Source: Aptenodytes patagonicus (lineage: Eukaryota > Chordata > Aves > Sphenisciformes > Spheniscidae). From it: a DNA stretch of 64,000 nucleotides. Position 1 is the stretch's first letter, and the number at the start of each line of letters is the position of its first letter. Shown in pieces: positions 55,601 through 64,000 of this stretch. The notes under the pieces are model-generated. The model was not told the DNA's origin. It searched no databases and saw only the letters and a program-made list of their open reading frames with translations. Location of the stretch: the NCBI RefSeq assembly GCF_965638725.1, contig NC_134951.1, forward strand, positions 73,969,068 through 74,033,067. The letters are read 5' to 3'. A program made the translations under genes and the position numbers.

Positions 55601-58600
55601 ACTTGATTGTAGTTGTGTTATTTTTTGTGTTTTGGATATGGGTGGGTTTTTTTATTAAAAAGTAATGGCATATAATGAAAAGCTGATAAGTTTCATGGTC
55701 ATCTCAGAACAGCTGTGACAGACAATGGTAGTTTATCTGGAAGATCAGTTGGGTCTTCTGATTACTCTTTATTAGAACAGTGGCAGCTCTTCTAACTTAA
55801 GTGGTGGCTAATAAAATTTAACCAAAACAATATTAAAAACTATGAGGAAGATACTGTTTTCTTTCAAGGTCTAGCCTCTTGTAATGCTAAATTTCATTAG
55901 CTTTCTTGTTAACAGCAAATGTTTCAGGATTCATAAGATTTGACATTTGTTTAAAAAAAGCAAGTCAAACACTTCTTTGTTCTTATAATGTGAACACTAT
56001 AGACCTCCTTTAATACATTCATAAGAAACACAAAAGAGTGTGTCCTAAACTGTGTTTTCTTTCCATCAGAAATGCTGTGGTGAGGGATTTCTACACCAAC
56101 AAATAAACTTTGATTTAGGTTAGTCTGTGCCAGGGCAGTTTTCCCATGGGAGTGGGACAGGGAAAGCTTCAAGAGAAGCATGGGTAATTATATCTGTTCC
56201 TGGAGTTTGTTTTGTCACTCAGATTTGTGATGAATCCTAATGTGCTCTTGGATAGTACCAGAAATGCATTAGTGGGTGTTTTTTCAGTCCTTGTTTCCTA
56301 GGAAGTTGTTGGGGTTTGTTTGTTATGATTTTGTTCAGATAACGTCATCGCTTTCTCTATATCTTTGTCTTATCTGATGATGGGTTATTTTAGTGAACTT
56401 TATAGCTTATGGCCATTTTGAAGCTAATACAAAATGTACCAGTTTATTTGGACAAACCTTAATGGAATCAGGCAAGCACTTAAGTTTATCTTAGTTAATA
56501 TTGCCACCAAGACCCAGAAATTAAGAACAATGTCTGTGCTTGTTGAGGGTCATTTTGCAGAGCACGATTTCACTTCATGAGAACACTATATAAAAGTTTT
56601 CATGGGCTTCCAGTTGATGTTGGATGAAACTACTGGGTTTTATTTGGACTTACCAATGCATGTTAGGGGCATCCTTTTTTGTCTGGCACAGTCTCAAATG
56701 CAGCTGGCCGAGATACTTGTTCCAAGCCTTTCCTTTATGTGAGAGTATGTTAGTCACAGGATACCTTCAGTGGAGTTTTTCCCATAGTAAAATCAGTGCA
56801 TCATTTGCATCTGAGAAAGCCCGGTTCATTTCTCTTCACAACAAGGTCTTGGCTGAAGTGGAAAACAATGAAAATATAGGTGGGTTGGTGGGGATGGTGG
56901 GACCATTTGGTGAGCTGAGCCAGTGAATTACCATTAATTTCTGCTGTGCAAACACTGGGTGTTGACTGGGAAGAAACCCTTCTTCAGCACATAGGAGTAA
57001 ATAGACATCTGTGATCAATACACAAGCCTGCATTTTGTTCCCCCAGGTGAAAAAGGGGGACCTTTGTGTAATTTCCTTTGCTGATAGGCTTCTGAGCACT
57101 TTGTGCCAGGAGCTGTCTCTATGCAGTAAAAAACCCACTGTTCTGTGTCCTCTCAGCCGCTGGGGACTTGATGTGTTATTGTTACAGTGTCTCTTCAAAG
57201 ACTACTGCCAGTCATTCATTTTAATATGTAATCTCCAGGAAGCCGTTTGAAGCGGTGTTGCTTAGTTACAGTTGAAATGTGCTCTGCTGTAAGGTTTTTG
57301 CTGGTACAATTCTTATCACAGGAATACAGGTCAGGTACCACATTCTGCATTCATTCGTGTAATATAGAGAGAGCGATCCTGAAGTCTTTCGATGCTGAGA
57401 GAGTGAAAAGTTCACTAAACATTGAATATGTACTTACATAAGGAGCTATGGATCTTCTGCCTATATATAGCGGAGTAGATTAGTTGCTGAAAATTTGAAT
57501 CTGTACTTAATAAAGGTTAGTATCTGTTATAAAGATGTGAAGAGTAAATTTAGCAAGATTATGCTGTTGTGATGTTAGAGTATTCGCAGACTGCATTTCA
57601 GGGATTATTTAATACAGTTAAGAGTTCTTGTTTTGTTAAACCTTTGCAGTGTATCCTCTGTTTTAAAATCTTCCATAATTGTTAGACATAGCTTTAGCAG
57701 AGCATCTTATAAGGGGATGCCCTATATAAATGTTCAAGTTGATGTAAATGCTTTTGTGGTATGCATAACCTTGCATGCAAATGTGAGAGCATGATCAAAT
57801 AGTTAACTGTATTGAGTCATCAGTGCAGGCTTAAAATTGTGCTTATTAGTTAGATAGCCTACTGTGAGCCTTCTCTCTCCCTCTTTCTCTCTGTCTTCCT
57901 CTCTCCCCCCTCCTCCCCCCCCAATCTCTCTTTCTTAAAATCAAATCAGGATCTGCTGAAAAACATAGATGGTCACAAAAAGGCATTCCATGAGATCCAC
58001 GGGGCCAGGTCTGTTAACGGAGTGCCTGTTCCACCTGACCAATTAGAGGATATGGCAGAGAGGTAAGGCTTTCAATCTGAAATAAAAACCCTCTGTGAAT
58101 GAAAGGGAACCTGTTTGCTTTTTAATCTGTTCATGTAGAAATCACTGTCTAATTATGCTTCTCAGTGGCAAGCATGAAAAAATTGGAAGGAAAAACCTCC
58201 TAGAATATACATAAAAATATACCGAAAAGCCTGATGCATTGAAGATTGATGAGAATCAAAATAAGCTATGGGTTTTGGAAGGGAATACTTTTTTACATTG
58301 ATCCTGTTATTACTTGTCCCTGGAAGAAATGTTATGTAACAACAGCCAGGATGCATGTGAAAAAAGAAAAGAAAAATGACTTGACAAAACTTAGTAAGAG
58401 ATGTAAACTGGTGATTTCTATGAATAAACAGAAATGTAATTGATTTGTTATTCAAGAGCAGTCATCAGAATGATCATCATGCATAATTAAATGTTTGTAG
58501 ACTCTGAATTAGGTGAAAGATTAGAAAAATAGCTGAACTGTAACTGAAGATTTCAGTCTCTCCTGCAAAAATGAATATTGTTGTATTTTACTACAGTGTG

Positions 58601-61600
58601 ATTCATTTTATAGGTTTAATTTTGTTGTCTCCTCGTCTGAGCTCCATCTGTTGAAGATGGAGTTTCTGGAACTGAAGTACCGTCTACTGTCACTCTTAGT
58701 CCTTGCAGAATCAAAGTTAAAATCATGGATTATCAAATATGGAAGGCGAGAGTCGGTGGAACTACTTCTTCAAAATTATATTGTAAGTTAGGGTTGTCTT
58801 CTTCTTTTTATAATTATTTTTGAAATATTACTATTTAAGATTGCTGGAAATGAATAGAAGAACAGAAACAGAAATGAGACTTGCCAGTCATCAACTTTAT
58901 GACTGCATTCCTATGGACTATCTTTTCAGAGGTGAATCTGTCCTCCCTATGGAGGAACTTTAGTCAAAAGGCTAAAAATGAAAATTATTCTCTTCACACC
59001 GTCTCTTCAAAAACAGAAATAATGTCCCAGCTGCTAACTATCCGACCATCAACTTACCAAGCACATCTGGAGGTTCCAAATCCTAGATTTTTACTTACCT
59101 TAGATAGCAATTCCAAAGAACTTAATTTCATCATCTTTTACAACCGCATAGATGCACTTTATAGTGACTATACACAGATTAATTAAGTGTAGAGTTAGAA
59201 GAGGTTTTTGGCATGCAGTCCCCCACAGTACTTTTTTTTAAAGTCCTCCAAATGAAGGGGAAAAAAAAAAAGAAGTTATGCTGCCTCTGTGTACTTGTGT
59301 AATATACTATACTGATAGGGGAGTCATTTTATTCTTTTAAAGAACGTTTTTTCTTCTCCTGCTCAGCCTTAGTATATTAAACCCATTACTTTATTTCTGT
59401 TCTGGAAAGAAATTGCTCCAGCTCTGCATCATCCATATATTATGTTAAGAAACAGAGGCTGTTGACTTACAAACGCTCATTGATATGTTCCCTTTCAGTC
59501 TTATGCTGCTGTATCTTGTTAAATCCACACTTGCAGTGCCAAGTGGCTGGTAGAACGGTACCACTGCTGAACTTCTACGTTAGGGCATGAGGGATTCTTT
59601 CAAAAGCAGGGCTGCCCTAAATACTTTTTTCCCCTTATAGCTAACCCATACGAGGAAAATTGCACAGGAAAATTCAGTTTGGAAAGAATTCATACAGTTA
59701 TAGAACCATTCAGAGCCAGGACACTGTGTAGAGAAAGTTATTGATGCCCCCACAGCCTGATAGTTTTTATTGCTTTGGAAGAAAACTTCAAACTCAACAA
59801 AGTTCCTCTACAAAGTGAGAATTGAAGACCTGTTCATACTTTTCTCTTTCTATGTTTAAACTTTAGCAGTTAGGGACACATACAAATTCAGGAGTTAAGC
59901 CTCGTTTTAGACAAGCTTTGCAAAATTCAGGTGGTTATTTAAAATAACATAGTTTGCTAGAGTAATGTGCAATAGCTAGGAGTTATAGTCCATTTGTATA
60001 CTCTGTAAGACTGTCGCAAAAGCTACTAAAAGGTGACAAGGGAAATAATGAGGAAGTGGATAGCTTGACTTTTGGATTATTATTTTGTATCACTTTCTTA
60101 TTTTTTGCTTTAAAATGCACATTAAGTGGTGAATTTGTATATTATTTTGTGATTGCCTCAGTTATTCTTGTGCTTCAGACCACTAATGCTGAGATGGTCG
60201 TTAGGGGAAAGAAAATGCTTCTTTGCATCATTTATGAAACTGCGTCACATCAAAATGAGGAAATTGGGACAAGAAGATAAATAGAGCTCAGTTTCGTTCC
60301 TGGTGGCCTTGACTTCTGGCTCCTTCCAGGTGTCCAGTGATGGAAAGAGACTTTATTTGCTTTGGCTTACCTGGGAGCAATTTTCTAGGTTTTGACAAGA
60401 GCCAAGTGTTACTCTTCCAGTAAATCAGGAGTCTTATGTAGGAAAGCTGTAGTCAGTACCTTATAGTCAGTGACTATATTAGTAGGAGATAAAAATGTAG
60501 GTTTGTTTGTCTGCCAAAGCAGACTGAGCAATGTCAGCATTCTAGGAACATGCGTAGTTAGGATCTGGATAGAACATATGCCTGGAAAATATTTATGTAC
60601 TGTAGCTGAAAAATAAAAGTGGTGGTTGTTACTTTATCCCATCTTCTTTTCACCTGTCTGTCATATACCAGAAGTAAAGGTCAGCATAAATTGTACACCA
60701 TCAACCTGAAGAATATACTGTACCAAAGTCTCAGCTGTAACGGAGATACTGGGTGCAGTTATCCATGGATTTTAACCCACGGAACTGTGTTTTGGCATTG
60801 CTGGATTAGCACTTTTTTAGCACTGTATGCTATAGAGATTTGGGAAAAGCTACATATTTTCTTTAAGGGATCTTGTCAGATGGGAGACAATATTAATCAG
60901 TAAAATGTCTATATTTAATTTTTGAAAATATTTCCAATTGCTCTTGAGATCGGTATTATATAGGTAGTTTGATACAGTCTTTTACTTTCTCATATGAAGT
61001 CTTGCAGTTTTTGGTTCAGAGTAAAATGTCTGTGTGTATGGTTATGTCACATAATTCATGGTAAAGCGGGGAGTTCTTTATACATGCCAGATACTTTTTT
61101 TAACAATAGAGCACAGAAAAGTTCTGATTGTCCTTGACTTCTAGTCTCCTTGGTTATAAACACATTTCTAAATTACATACTAGAGAACTGTGGTGATTTG
61201 ACATAGCAACTGTAAAATTTTTTAAAATAGATTTTTAGATATATACTGGCAGGCAGATTAATTTTTAAAACTGTTTTTCATGTTTATATAATGTGGATTG
61301 ATGAATACACAAAATCTAATTCTCCTCTTCAAAGTACATTGAACTTTGACCTCATTTGAAACCTAGTTTTACCAAAATCACACTCGTACACATAGAATTA
61401 TTCTGACATTCCAAAGCTTGTGTAGACATATGTGAGATGTACTTGCCTTAATTTTGTAGATCTGTAACTGAGGAGGCATGGGAGGTAGTATAAGTTACAA
61501 AACAGTTCCAAAACTCTAGATAAGTACATTAGGTAAAGCAATATAAAAGCCCTGTAAAAAAGCAGATTTTTCTCCCTTTTTTAACAGTGGTAATGCAAGA

Positions 61601-62544
61601 TATAATATGCTTGCATAATATAAAGATATATATTGCACTTAAAGGAAGTAATATTTCTAAAAGACATTTAAAAAAAAGTCAGTGTCATTTGCCATAAGGA
61701 ATAAAGAGCCATAAATGATAAAGAGCCATAACTCTGTGACCAAAATATTTCCAGACAAATTATTCATCGCGCTATAACACATTACACGGCTAAAACATCA
61801 CTGACAATGGAAAAGCGCTGTGTCACACTTTGGAAAAGCAGCATCTCTTTGTGCAGTGTTCCTTTAATCTTACTTTTACCAATTGCAAAGGAGGTAAAGG
61901 AAGACTGAAGGATAAATCAAATGTTTTTCATCTCTTAAAGTGAAACCTGCCTTTCTGCAAAGGCTTATTACAGAAACAATTTTTAAAGTTTAACTGGATT
62001 TGATTTTTGTGGTTACATATATGGACGAAATTTTCTCTTTTACTAAAATGATTCCACTTAGATTTCAGTGTAAAACAGTTTCCGTTAAATAACTTTTCAG
62101 TTAATTGCTCAGTTCCTGCACATTCAAAGTATCATATGCCAGTGAGTTTCAGCAAGTCAGCAACTAGCAGACTAAGAACACATTAAATAATCTTTCCATG
62201 CGCAAAGTAAATAAACTGCATTTGTAAAGGGAGACTCTGCTGTACCATTAATTTGAGAAGGTGAAATTTACGTATTATTTTATAATGATGATAATTTAAA
62301 AATTGTTTTATAATGATGAAAAAAATGAATGGAGGAATAATGAAGTTAAAAGTTGTCATCACTGTTCTGATGTAACTTTATGGAAATTATCCTTATTCTT
62401 AATATCTGTCTTTATTTTGTCTGTCGTAATTTTTTTTTTCTTTTCAGTCTGTTATTGAAAACAGTAAGTTCTTTGAGCAGTATGAAGTTACTTACCAGAT
62501 CTTGAAAAGAGCAGCTGAAATGTATGCCAAAGCAAATGGCTCAG
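19590..62544 (+). CDS. SYNE1: SYNE1 (nesprin-1), 5' part: CH1-CH2 actin-binding domain and start of spectrin-repeat rod; spliced, partial
   Basis: Nesprin-1 links F-actin to the nuclear envelope: its N-terminal tandem calponin-homology domains bind actin and its distant C-terminal KASH domain binds SUN proteins across the perinuclear space. Here one candidate first exon and 14 clear coding exons (listed separately) splice with GT-AG borders and consistent phases into about 579 residues. CH1 spans roughly residues 31-138 and includes KRTFTKWIN and [19 protein letters not shown] Ser-rich linker follows (about 139-180). CH2 spans roughly 187-294 and includes [16 protein letters not shown] and [11 protein letters not shown]. 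Spectrin-like helices follow from about 317. Identity was judged against the human SYNE1 N terminus as I remember it; SYNE2 and CLMN fit much less well. The full protein is several thousand residues, so only the start is present. The final exon ends mid-codon, so the gene continues to the right. The start codon is the least certain part. Confidence 0.95.
19669..22214 (+). other. SYNE1: Candidate SYNE1 intron 1
   Basis: Exists only if the candidate first exon is used; it runs from GTAAGT to CCCCAG. No embedded gene or repeat was recognised. Confidence 0.5.
22215..22276 (+). CDS. SYNE1: SYNE1 coding exon: start of CH1
   Basis: The exon follows a pyrimidine tract ending CCCCAG and stops before GTAATA. 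It begins in phase 1 (two bases complete an Asp codon) and encodes [21 protein letters not shown]. The motif [10 protein letters not shown] is the first helix of a type-1 CH domain and is almost identical to human SYNE1. This is the leftmost exon whose identity is beyond doubt. Confidence 0.95.
24600..25355 (+). mobile_element. Solo LTR of an avian endogenous retrovirus (ERVL-like), sense to SYNE1
   Basis: A GC-rich block inside an AT-rich intron contains stretches I recognise from an interspersed bird LTR family: GCCCTGCAGTCACCAAGGTG, GGAGCAGGGGAAAAGTGTGA, ACCACAACCCCCATTCCCC, TTAATTTTCCCCAAGT and the 3' end CAACCCACCACA. A TATA-like GTTTAAG lies near 24779 and an AATAAA signal at 25199-25204, followed by a GT-rich stretch, as in a retroviral LTR read on the + strand. 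No gag, pol or env sequence flanks it, so it looks like a solo, mutated LTR. The left border is uncertain; the right border at 25355 ends in CA. Family assignment is from memory. Confidence 0.7.
29799..29831. repeat. Perfect 14-bp inverted repeat with 5-nt loop
   Basis: TCAGCTAGTGTATG at 29799-29812 is followed by TATTG and then by its exact reverse complement at 29818-29831. It lies in SYNE1 intron 2 and could form a short hairpin in the intron RNA or a cruciform in DNA. No known RNA family was recognised. Confidence 0.9.
32610..32705 (+). CDS. SYNE1: SYNE1 coding exon: CH1, LFEDIKDG segment
   Basis: Acceptor CCTTTTCAG, donor GTAAGA, 32 whole codons (phase 0). It encodes [20 protein letters not shown] followed by SGQKL. 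The L-F-x-D-I/M-x-D-G pattern and LLEVLSGQ are hallmark CH-domain residues that contribute to actin-binding site 1-type surfaces. It lies after a 10.3 kb intron. Confidence 0.96.
32706..34565 (+). other. SYNE1: SYNE1 intron 3
   Basis: 1.9 kb. A short TG repeat and an A run are the only notable items. Confidence 0.9.
34229..34243 (+). repeat. Short TG dinucleotide repeat
   Basis: About seven TG units beside TATA-rich sequence in intron 3. Confidence 0.85.
34566..34649 (+). CDS. SYNE1: SYNE1 coding exon: CH1, [12 protein letters not shown] segment
   Basis: Acceptor CTCTTTAAG, donor GTAGGT, 28 whole codons. It encodes [20 protein letters not shown] then LKFLEGRR. The R-x-H-x-x-x-N-I-x-x-A-L-x-F-L core is the conserved third helix of CH domains. 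Human SYNE1, from memory, has [19 protein letters not shown] here, so Trp for Ala is one visible difference. Confidence 0.96.
34650..38058 (+). other. SYNE1: SYNE1 intron 4
   Basis: 3.4 kb with T runs near 34860-34915 and a 13-C run; nothing else recognised. Confidence 0.9.
37492..37504 (+). repeat. C homopolymer (13 C)
   Basis: Simple C run within a pyrimidine-rich stretch of intron 4; assembly length may be unreliable. Confidence 0.9.
38059..38151 (+). CDS. SYNE1: SYNE1 coding exon: end of CH1
   Basis: Acceptor CTATATAG (a weak pyrimidine tract), donor GTACTA, 31 whole codons. It encodes [20 protein letters not shown] followed by [11 protein letters not shown]. This is the C-terminal helix of CH1, with the invariant D-I-x-D-G and L-x-L-x-W-T-I-I patterns. 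Confidence 0.96.
38152..39828 (+). other. SYNE1: SYNE1 intron 5
   Basis: 1.7 kb, nothing recognised. A 98-codon ORF at 38731-39027 has no splice or family support. Confidence 0.9.
39829..40007 (+). CDS. SYNE1: SYNE1 coding exon: Ser-rich inter-CH linker and start of CH2
   Basis: Acceptor TTTTTTCCCCACAG, donor GTAAGT, 59 codons plus two bases. It encodes [12 protein letters not shown], then a Ser-rich linker ([20 protein letters not shown]), then [20 protein letters not shown] and the CH2 opening WIQYTAAK. The linker holds a basic PPSKRK patch and many Ser/Thr residues. It is longer than in spectrin-type CH pairs, which is typical of nesprins. Confidence 0.97.
40008..41978 (+). other. SYNE1: SYNE1 intron 6
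   Basis: 2.0 kb inside the CH2 coding region; contains the 21-T run. Confidence 0.9.
41528..41548 (+). repeat. T homopolymer (21 T)
   Basis: Simple T run in intron 6. No retrogene sequence is recognisable beside it that would make it a reversed poly(A) tail. Confidence 0.9.
41979..42175 (+). CDS. SYNE1: SYNE1 coding exon: CH2 core
   Basis: Acceptor CATATTCTTTAG, donor GTACCT. One base completes the preceding Lys codon, then come 65 codons and one trailing base. It encodes [40 protein letters not shown] and [20 protein letters not shown] followed by LLDPE. W-R-S-G-x-A-F-x-x-x-I-H-x-x-R-P-D is the diagnostic CH signature. Confidence 0.97.
42317..42426 (+). CDS. SYNE1: SYNE1 coding exon: end of CH2
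   Basis: Acceptor CTTGTCTAG, donor GTAAGT. Two bases complete an Asp codon, then come 36 codons. It encodes [20 protein letters not shown], then [17 protein letters not shown]. The D-V-D-x-x-x-P-D-E-K-S-x-M-T-Y-V motif ends CH2. The acidic tail starts the linker to the rod. The preceding intron is only 141 bp. Confidence 0.97.
42427..47537 (+). other. SYNE1: SYNE1 intron 8
   Basis: 5.1 kb. Contains the CR1 copy at 45.0-45.6 kb and a GC-richer patch at about 43.3-43.65 kb with no convincing coding signal. Confidence 0.85.
45014..45563 (+). mobile_element. CR1 LINE, 5'-truncated 3' end (intron 8)
   Basis: Contains GAGAGAGTCCAACAAAGGGC, GGATCTTATCAATGTGTATA and CTCAACCATTCTGTGATTCT, the usual CR1 3' end, on the same strand as SYNE1. 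It is truncated and has small deletions, so it is inactive. It belongs to the same subfamily as the 10 kb copy. Confidence 0.92.
47538..47585 (+). CDS. SYNE1: SYNE1 coding exon (48 nt): diverged linker between CH2 and rod
   Basis: A 16-codon, phase-0 exon after TTGCTAG and before GTAAGG, encoding [16 protein letters not shown]. It occupies the place of human EILPGFPSFANSVQNFK (from memory), sharing E, P, F, S and the terminal FK and being one codon shorter. The phase fits both neighbours. It was chosen by position, borders and partial similarity, so it is less certain than the other exons. Skipping it would keep the frame. Confidence 0.8.
47586..52576 (+). other. SYNE1: SYNE1 intron 9
   Basis: 5.0 kb. 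Contains the inverted repeat at 50.1 kb; otherwise AT-rich and featureless. ORFs such as 50149-50496 lack support. Confidence 0.85.
50077..50146. repeat. Perfect 14-bp inverted repeat with 42-nt spacer
   Basis: AATCTTCTGCAATT at 50077-50090 pairs exactly with AATTGCAGAAGATT at 50133-50146. The spacer is AT-rich with an A run just before the right arm. It lies in intron 9. It could be a hairpin or a remnant of a small inverted-repeat element. Confidence 0.85.
52577..52684 (+). CDS. SYNE1: SYNE1 coding exon: first rod helix
   Basis: Acceptor AAATCACAG (a short pyrimidine tract), donor GTAAGC, 36 whole codons. It encodes [20 protein letters not shown] then [16 protein letters not shown]. The heptad-like pattern with a central W is typical of spectrin-like helices and matches human REDRVIFKEMKVWIEQFERDL closely. 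Confidence 0.95.
52685..53463 (+). other. SYNE1: SYNE1 intron 10
   Basis: 0.8 kb, nothing recognised. Confidence 0.9.
53464..53601 (+). CDS. SYNE1: SYNE1 coding exon: rod
   Basis: Acceptor CTCTTTGTGCAG, donor GTAAGT, 46 whole codons. It encodes [20 protein letters not shown], then [18 protein letters not shown] and AWDRVSSR. Helical, charged, spectrin-like sequence, very close to the human protein. Confidence 0.96.
53602..54752 (+). other. SYNE1: SYNE1 intron 11
   Basis: 1.15 kb, AT-rich, nothing recognised. Confidence 0.9.
54753..54917 (+). CDS. SYNE1: SYNE1 coding exon: rod, [11 protein letters not shown] repeat helix
   Basis: Acceptor TTTTATTTCCTAG, donor GTAGAT, 55 whole codons. It encodes [20 protein letters not shown], then [20 protein letters not shown] and [18 protein letters not shown]-x-x-A-E-x-x-L is the classic spectrin-repeat helix A motif. 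Confidence 0.97.
54918..57949 (+). other. SYNE1: SYNE1 intron 12
   Basis: 3.0 kb ending in the long pyrimidine tract; no gene supported. ORFs at about 56.6-57.2 kb on both strands overlap one another and look random. Confidence 0.9.
57869..57934 (+). repeat. Pyrimidine-rich (TC/C) tract before a SYNE1 acceptor
   Basis: TCTC and C-run sequence of about 65 bases lies just upstream of the acceptor at 57950 and is much longer than a normal polypyrimidine tract. It is likely microsatellite-derived and may serve as, or affect, the acceptor's pyrimidine tract. Confidence 0.85.
57950..58062 (+). CDS. SYNE1: SYNE1 coding exon: rod
   Basis: It follows a very long pyrimidine tract and ATCAG; donor GTAAGG. 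It has 37 codons plus two bases, encoding [20 protein letters not shown] then [17 protein letters not shown] and a split Arg. The [12 protein letters not shown] motif is identical or nearly so in human SYNE1. Confidence 0.96.
58063..58613 (+). other. SYNE1: SYNE1 intron 13
   Basis: 0.55 kb, nothing recognised. Confidence 0.9.
58614..58782 (+). CDS. SYNE1: SYNE1 coding exon: rod
   Basis: Acceptor CATTTTATAG, donor GTAAGT. One base completes Arg, then come 56 codons: [20 protein letters not shown], then [20 protein letters not shown] and [16 protein letters not shown]. This is among the best conserved stretches of the N-terminal rod. Confidence 0.97.
58783..62447 (+). other. SYNE1: SYNE1 intron 14
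   Basis: 3.7 kb, AT-rich. A CpG-containing stretch at about 61760-61840 stands out in otherwise CpG-poor sequence; nothing else recognised. Confidence 0.9.
62448..62544 (+). CDS. SYNE1: SYNE1 coding exon: rod; last exon in the window
   Basis: Acceptor TTTTCTTTTCAG after a 10-T run, donor GTAAAC. It has 32 codons plus one base, encoding [20 protein letters not shown] then [12 protein letters not shown]. The trailing G would start the Val codon found next in human SYNE1. The following exon (human-like VEEAENVMKF) is not visible before the window ends. Confidence 0.97.
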
Positions 62545-64000
62545 GTAAACGCCTGTGTTTCTTTCATCATGGGGACATCATTTTAATCTCTTTAGACATA
62601 AGTATCCTCTAAAAAGATCTCCCGATATTTGTTTCTTCCATCCAGCAGAGCTGTACAGCAGCTCCAGTTCACCAGAGAGGCTACAGCCTCTAGTAGCAAT
62701 TTCACGTATTCTCTGGCATGAAGCCAGCTGGTACAAAGCAGCCTGCCCTCCTGCTGTTAAGATTTCTTAATCTCCAGAAGAGGGTAGTCATGTTCAGATT
62801 TCCTAATGGGAGAAGTCCATGGTCCATGCTAACTTCTGGATTGTTTCAGTGTTGTTGATTTGGGCCAAAAATGTGCCAGACACCAAATTAGGAGTAGGGA
62901 AGATCATGTTCTGGTGCCTGGAAATGCTCCCTGGCTTGGCTTCATTTACTAGAAAAAGACAAATAGAGAGCTGGTCCCAGTATCGGTATAGTAGCAAAAA
63001 TATCCCCTAATTAAGATTCTTCAGTAACTGTGAAAACCTATAAGAGAAACCCAAATGATAGCTGAAGTATGGATATACATGAGAAACTTGTGTAGCTCAT
63101 TGAACAGCTGCCTCCTGTAATCCCTGAACACTGGTGAGTTCAGTGAGAATGCATGAGGGCAATATTTGACCTAGATAGTTACAGAGATGAGATCACTTTA
63201 ATCTCTGCTGAGGAGATAACACCATAATGTCGGTGGAGGATTGCTGCAGCTGCTAAAGTGGTTAGCAGATGTGGAGAGAAAATGGATATCTCTTTTTGTT
63301 GTGAAATGTAATTTGATGATGCTGACACTCAAATTTTACAAAAGTAAACATTTTTACAAGGTATTCTTATAAAGAATAAAATTAATAGATTTATTTAACG
63401 CTATTAAAAAAATCCAATAACAAATTTTTTTTCTAGAGGGCAGCTACGCACTTATATGAATTCAGAAACAGCAGTGCAAATTAGAGGACACCTTAGCTAA
63501 AAAACGTTTTTTAAATTATCTATATTCTGCTTGTTTTATGAAGTCTCAGGATTTGCTTGGGTCCTTTTCTTCTCTCTGTTTTTTTCTTCTGGAATGAGGA
63601 CACGCTTGTTCCTTTATTGCCATGAGGAAAATACTAAAAATTAAATGGCAAAAATTAGCAGCAGCTTGGGTTTAAAGTCGGTGGAAGGAAGATCAGAATT
63701 TCATTCAGTACTTTTCAGTGCAGACATAATATGTGTTTGTACATTATACACCTCTATTATTTTCTGCTTTTTTTAAGGAAACTTTCTCTCTTGATTTCTT
63801 TTATTAAAGATTAGAAATAAACGTCACATTGAATATGCAGTGTGACTGTTTTAATATAGCACTCATTTTATGTACTTTCCTTAGTCTTTAATTCACAAGT
63901 TTAATTTCTCAGTTGTAATTTTGCACTAAAATCGGGCTGTGAACTGAGCATATGTATATAAAAGCCTGCTGAAATAGAAGTTGCAGTAAAATATAATTCC
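62545..64000 (+). other. SYNE1: SYNE1 intron 15, left part
   Basis: Begins with GTAAAC and runs out of the window. No exon matching the next part of the nesprin-1 rod is visible. Confidence 0.85.

Noticed and set aside
1..64000. CRISPR arrays, operons, tRNA or rRNA genes
   Set aside because: No regularly spaced repeats, no cloverleaf or rRNA core sequences seen; the window is vertebrate nuclear DNA.

Overview
The window looks like avian nuclear DNA. It is AT-rich and intron-dominated, with CR1 LINE 3' ends on both strands, one bird-type endogenous retrovirus LTR, simple repeats and no dense or operon-like coding. The only gene I can support is the 5' part of SYNE1 (nesprin-1), on the + strand. 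I recognise it because the spliced conceptual protein follows the actin-binding N terminus of human SYNE1 almost residue for residue. I cannot name the species; chicken or another bird is an inference from the repeats.

Layout. Positions 1 to about 19,380 hold no supported gene. They carry a degraded CR1 (about 5.64-6.05 kb, minus), a CR1 3' end (9.99-10.62 kb, plus), an old CR1-like remnant (about 11.64-12.42 kb, minus) and a CR1 3' end (13.17-13.49 kb, minus). From 22,215 to 62,544 there are 14 coding exons with GT-AG borders and compatible phases. They encode CH1, the Ser-rich inter-CH linker, CH2, a short linker exon and the first spectrin-like helices. The gene continues past the window, because the last exon ends in phase 1 and no next exon is visible. 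The introns hold a solo ERV LTR (about 24.6-25.36 kb, sense), another CR1 3' end (45.01-45.56 kb, plus), two clean inverted repeats and homopolymer or pyrimidine tracts.

The most interesting candidate is at 19,590-19,668. An ATG opens 26 codons and ends in a strong donor (GTAAGT) in phase 1, exactly the phase required by the first CH1 exon 2.5 kb downstream. It directly follows an interrupted CAG repeat, with an octamer ATGCAAAT and a CCAAT box about 190 bp upstream. The 26 residues differ from the human SYNE1 N terminus I remember, so this could be an alternative first coding exon with its own promoter. No exon matching the human-type N terminus was found.

Functionally, nesprin-1 is the outer-nuclear-membrane half of LINC complexes. 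Tandem CH domains bind F-actin at the N terminus (seen here), a long spectrin-repeat rod follows (only its start is here), and a C-terminal KASH domain, outside this window, binds SUN proteins.
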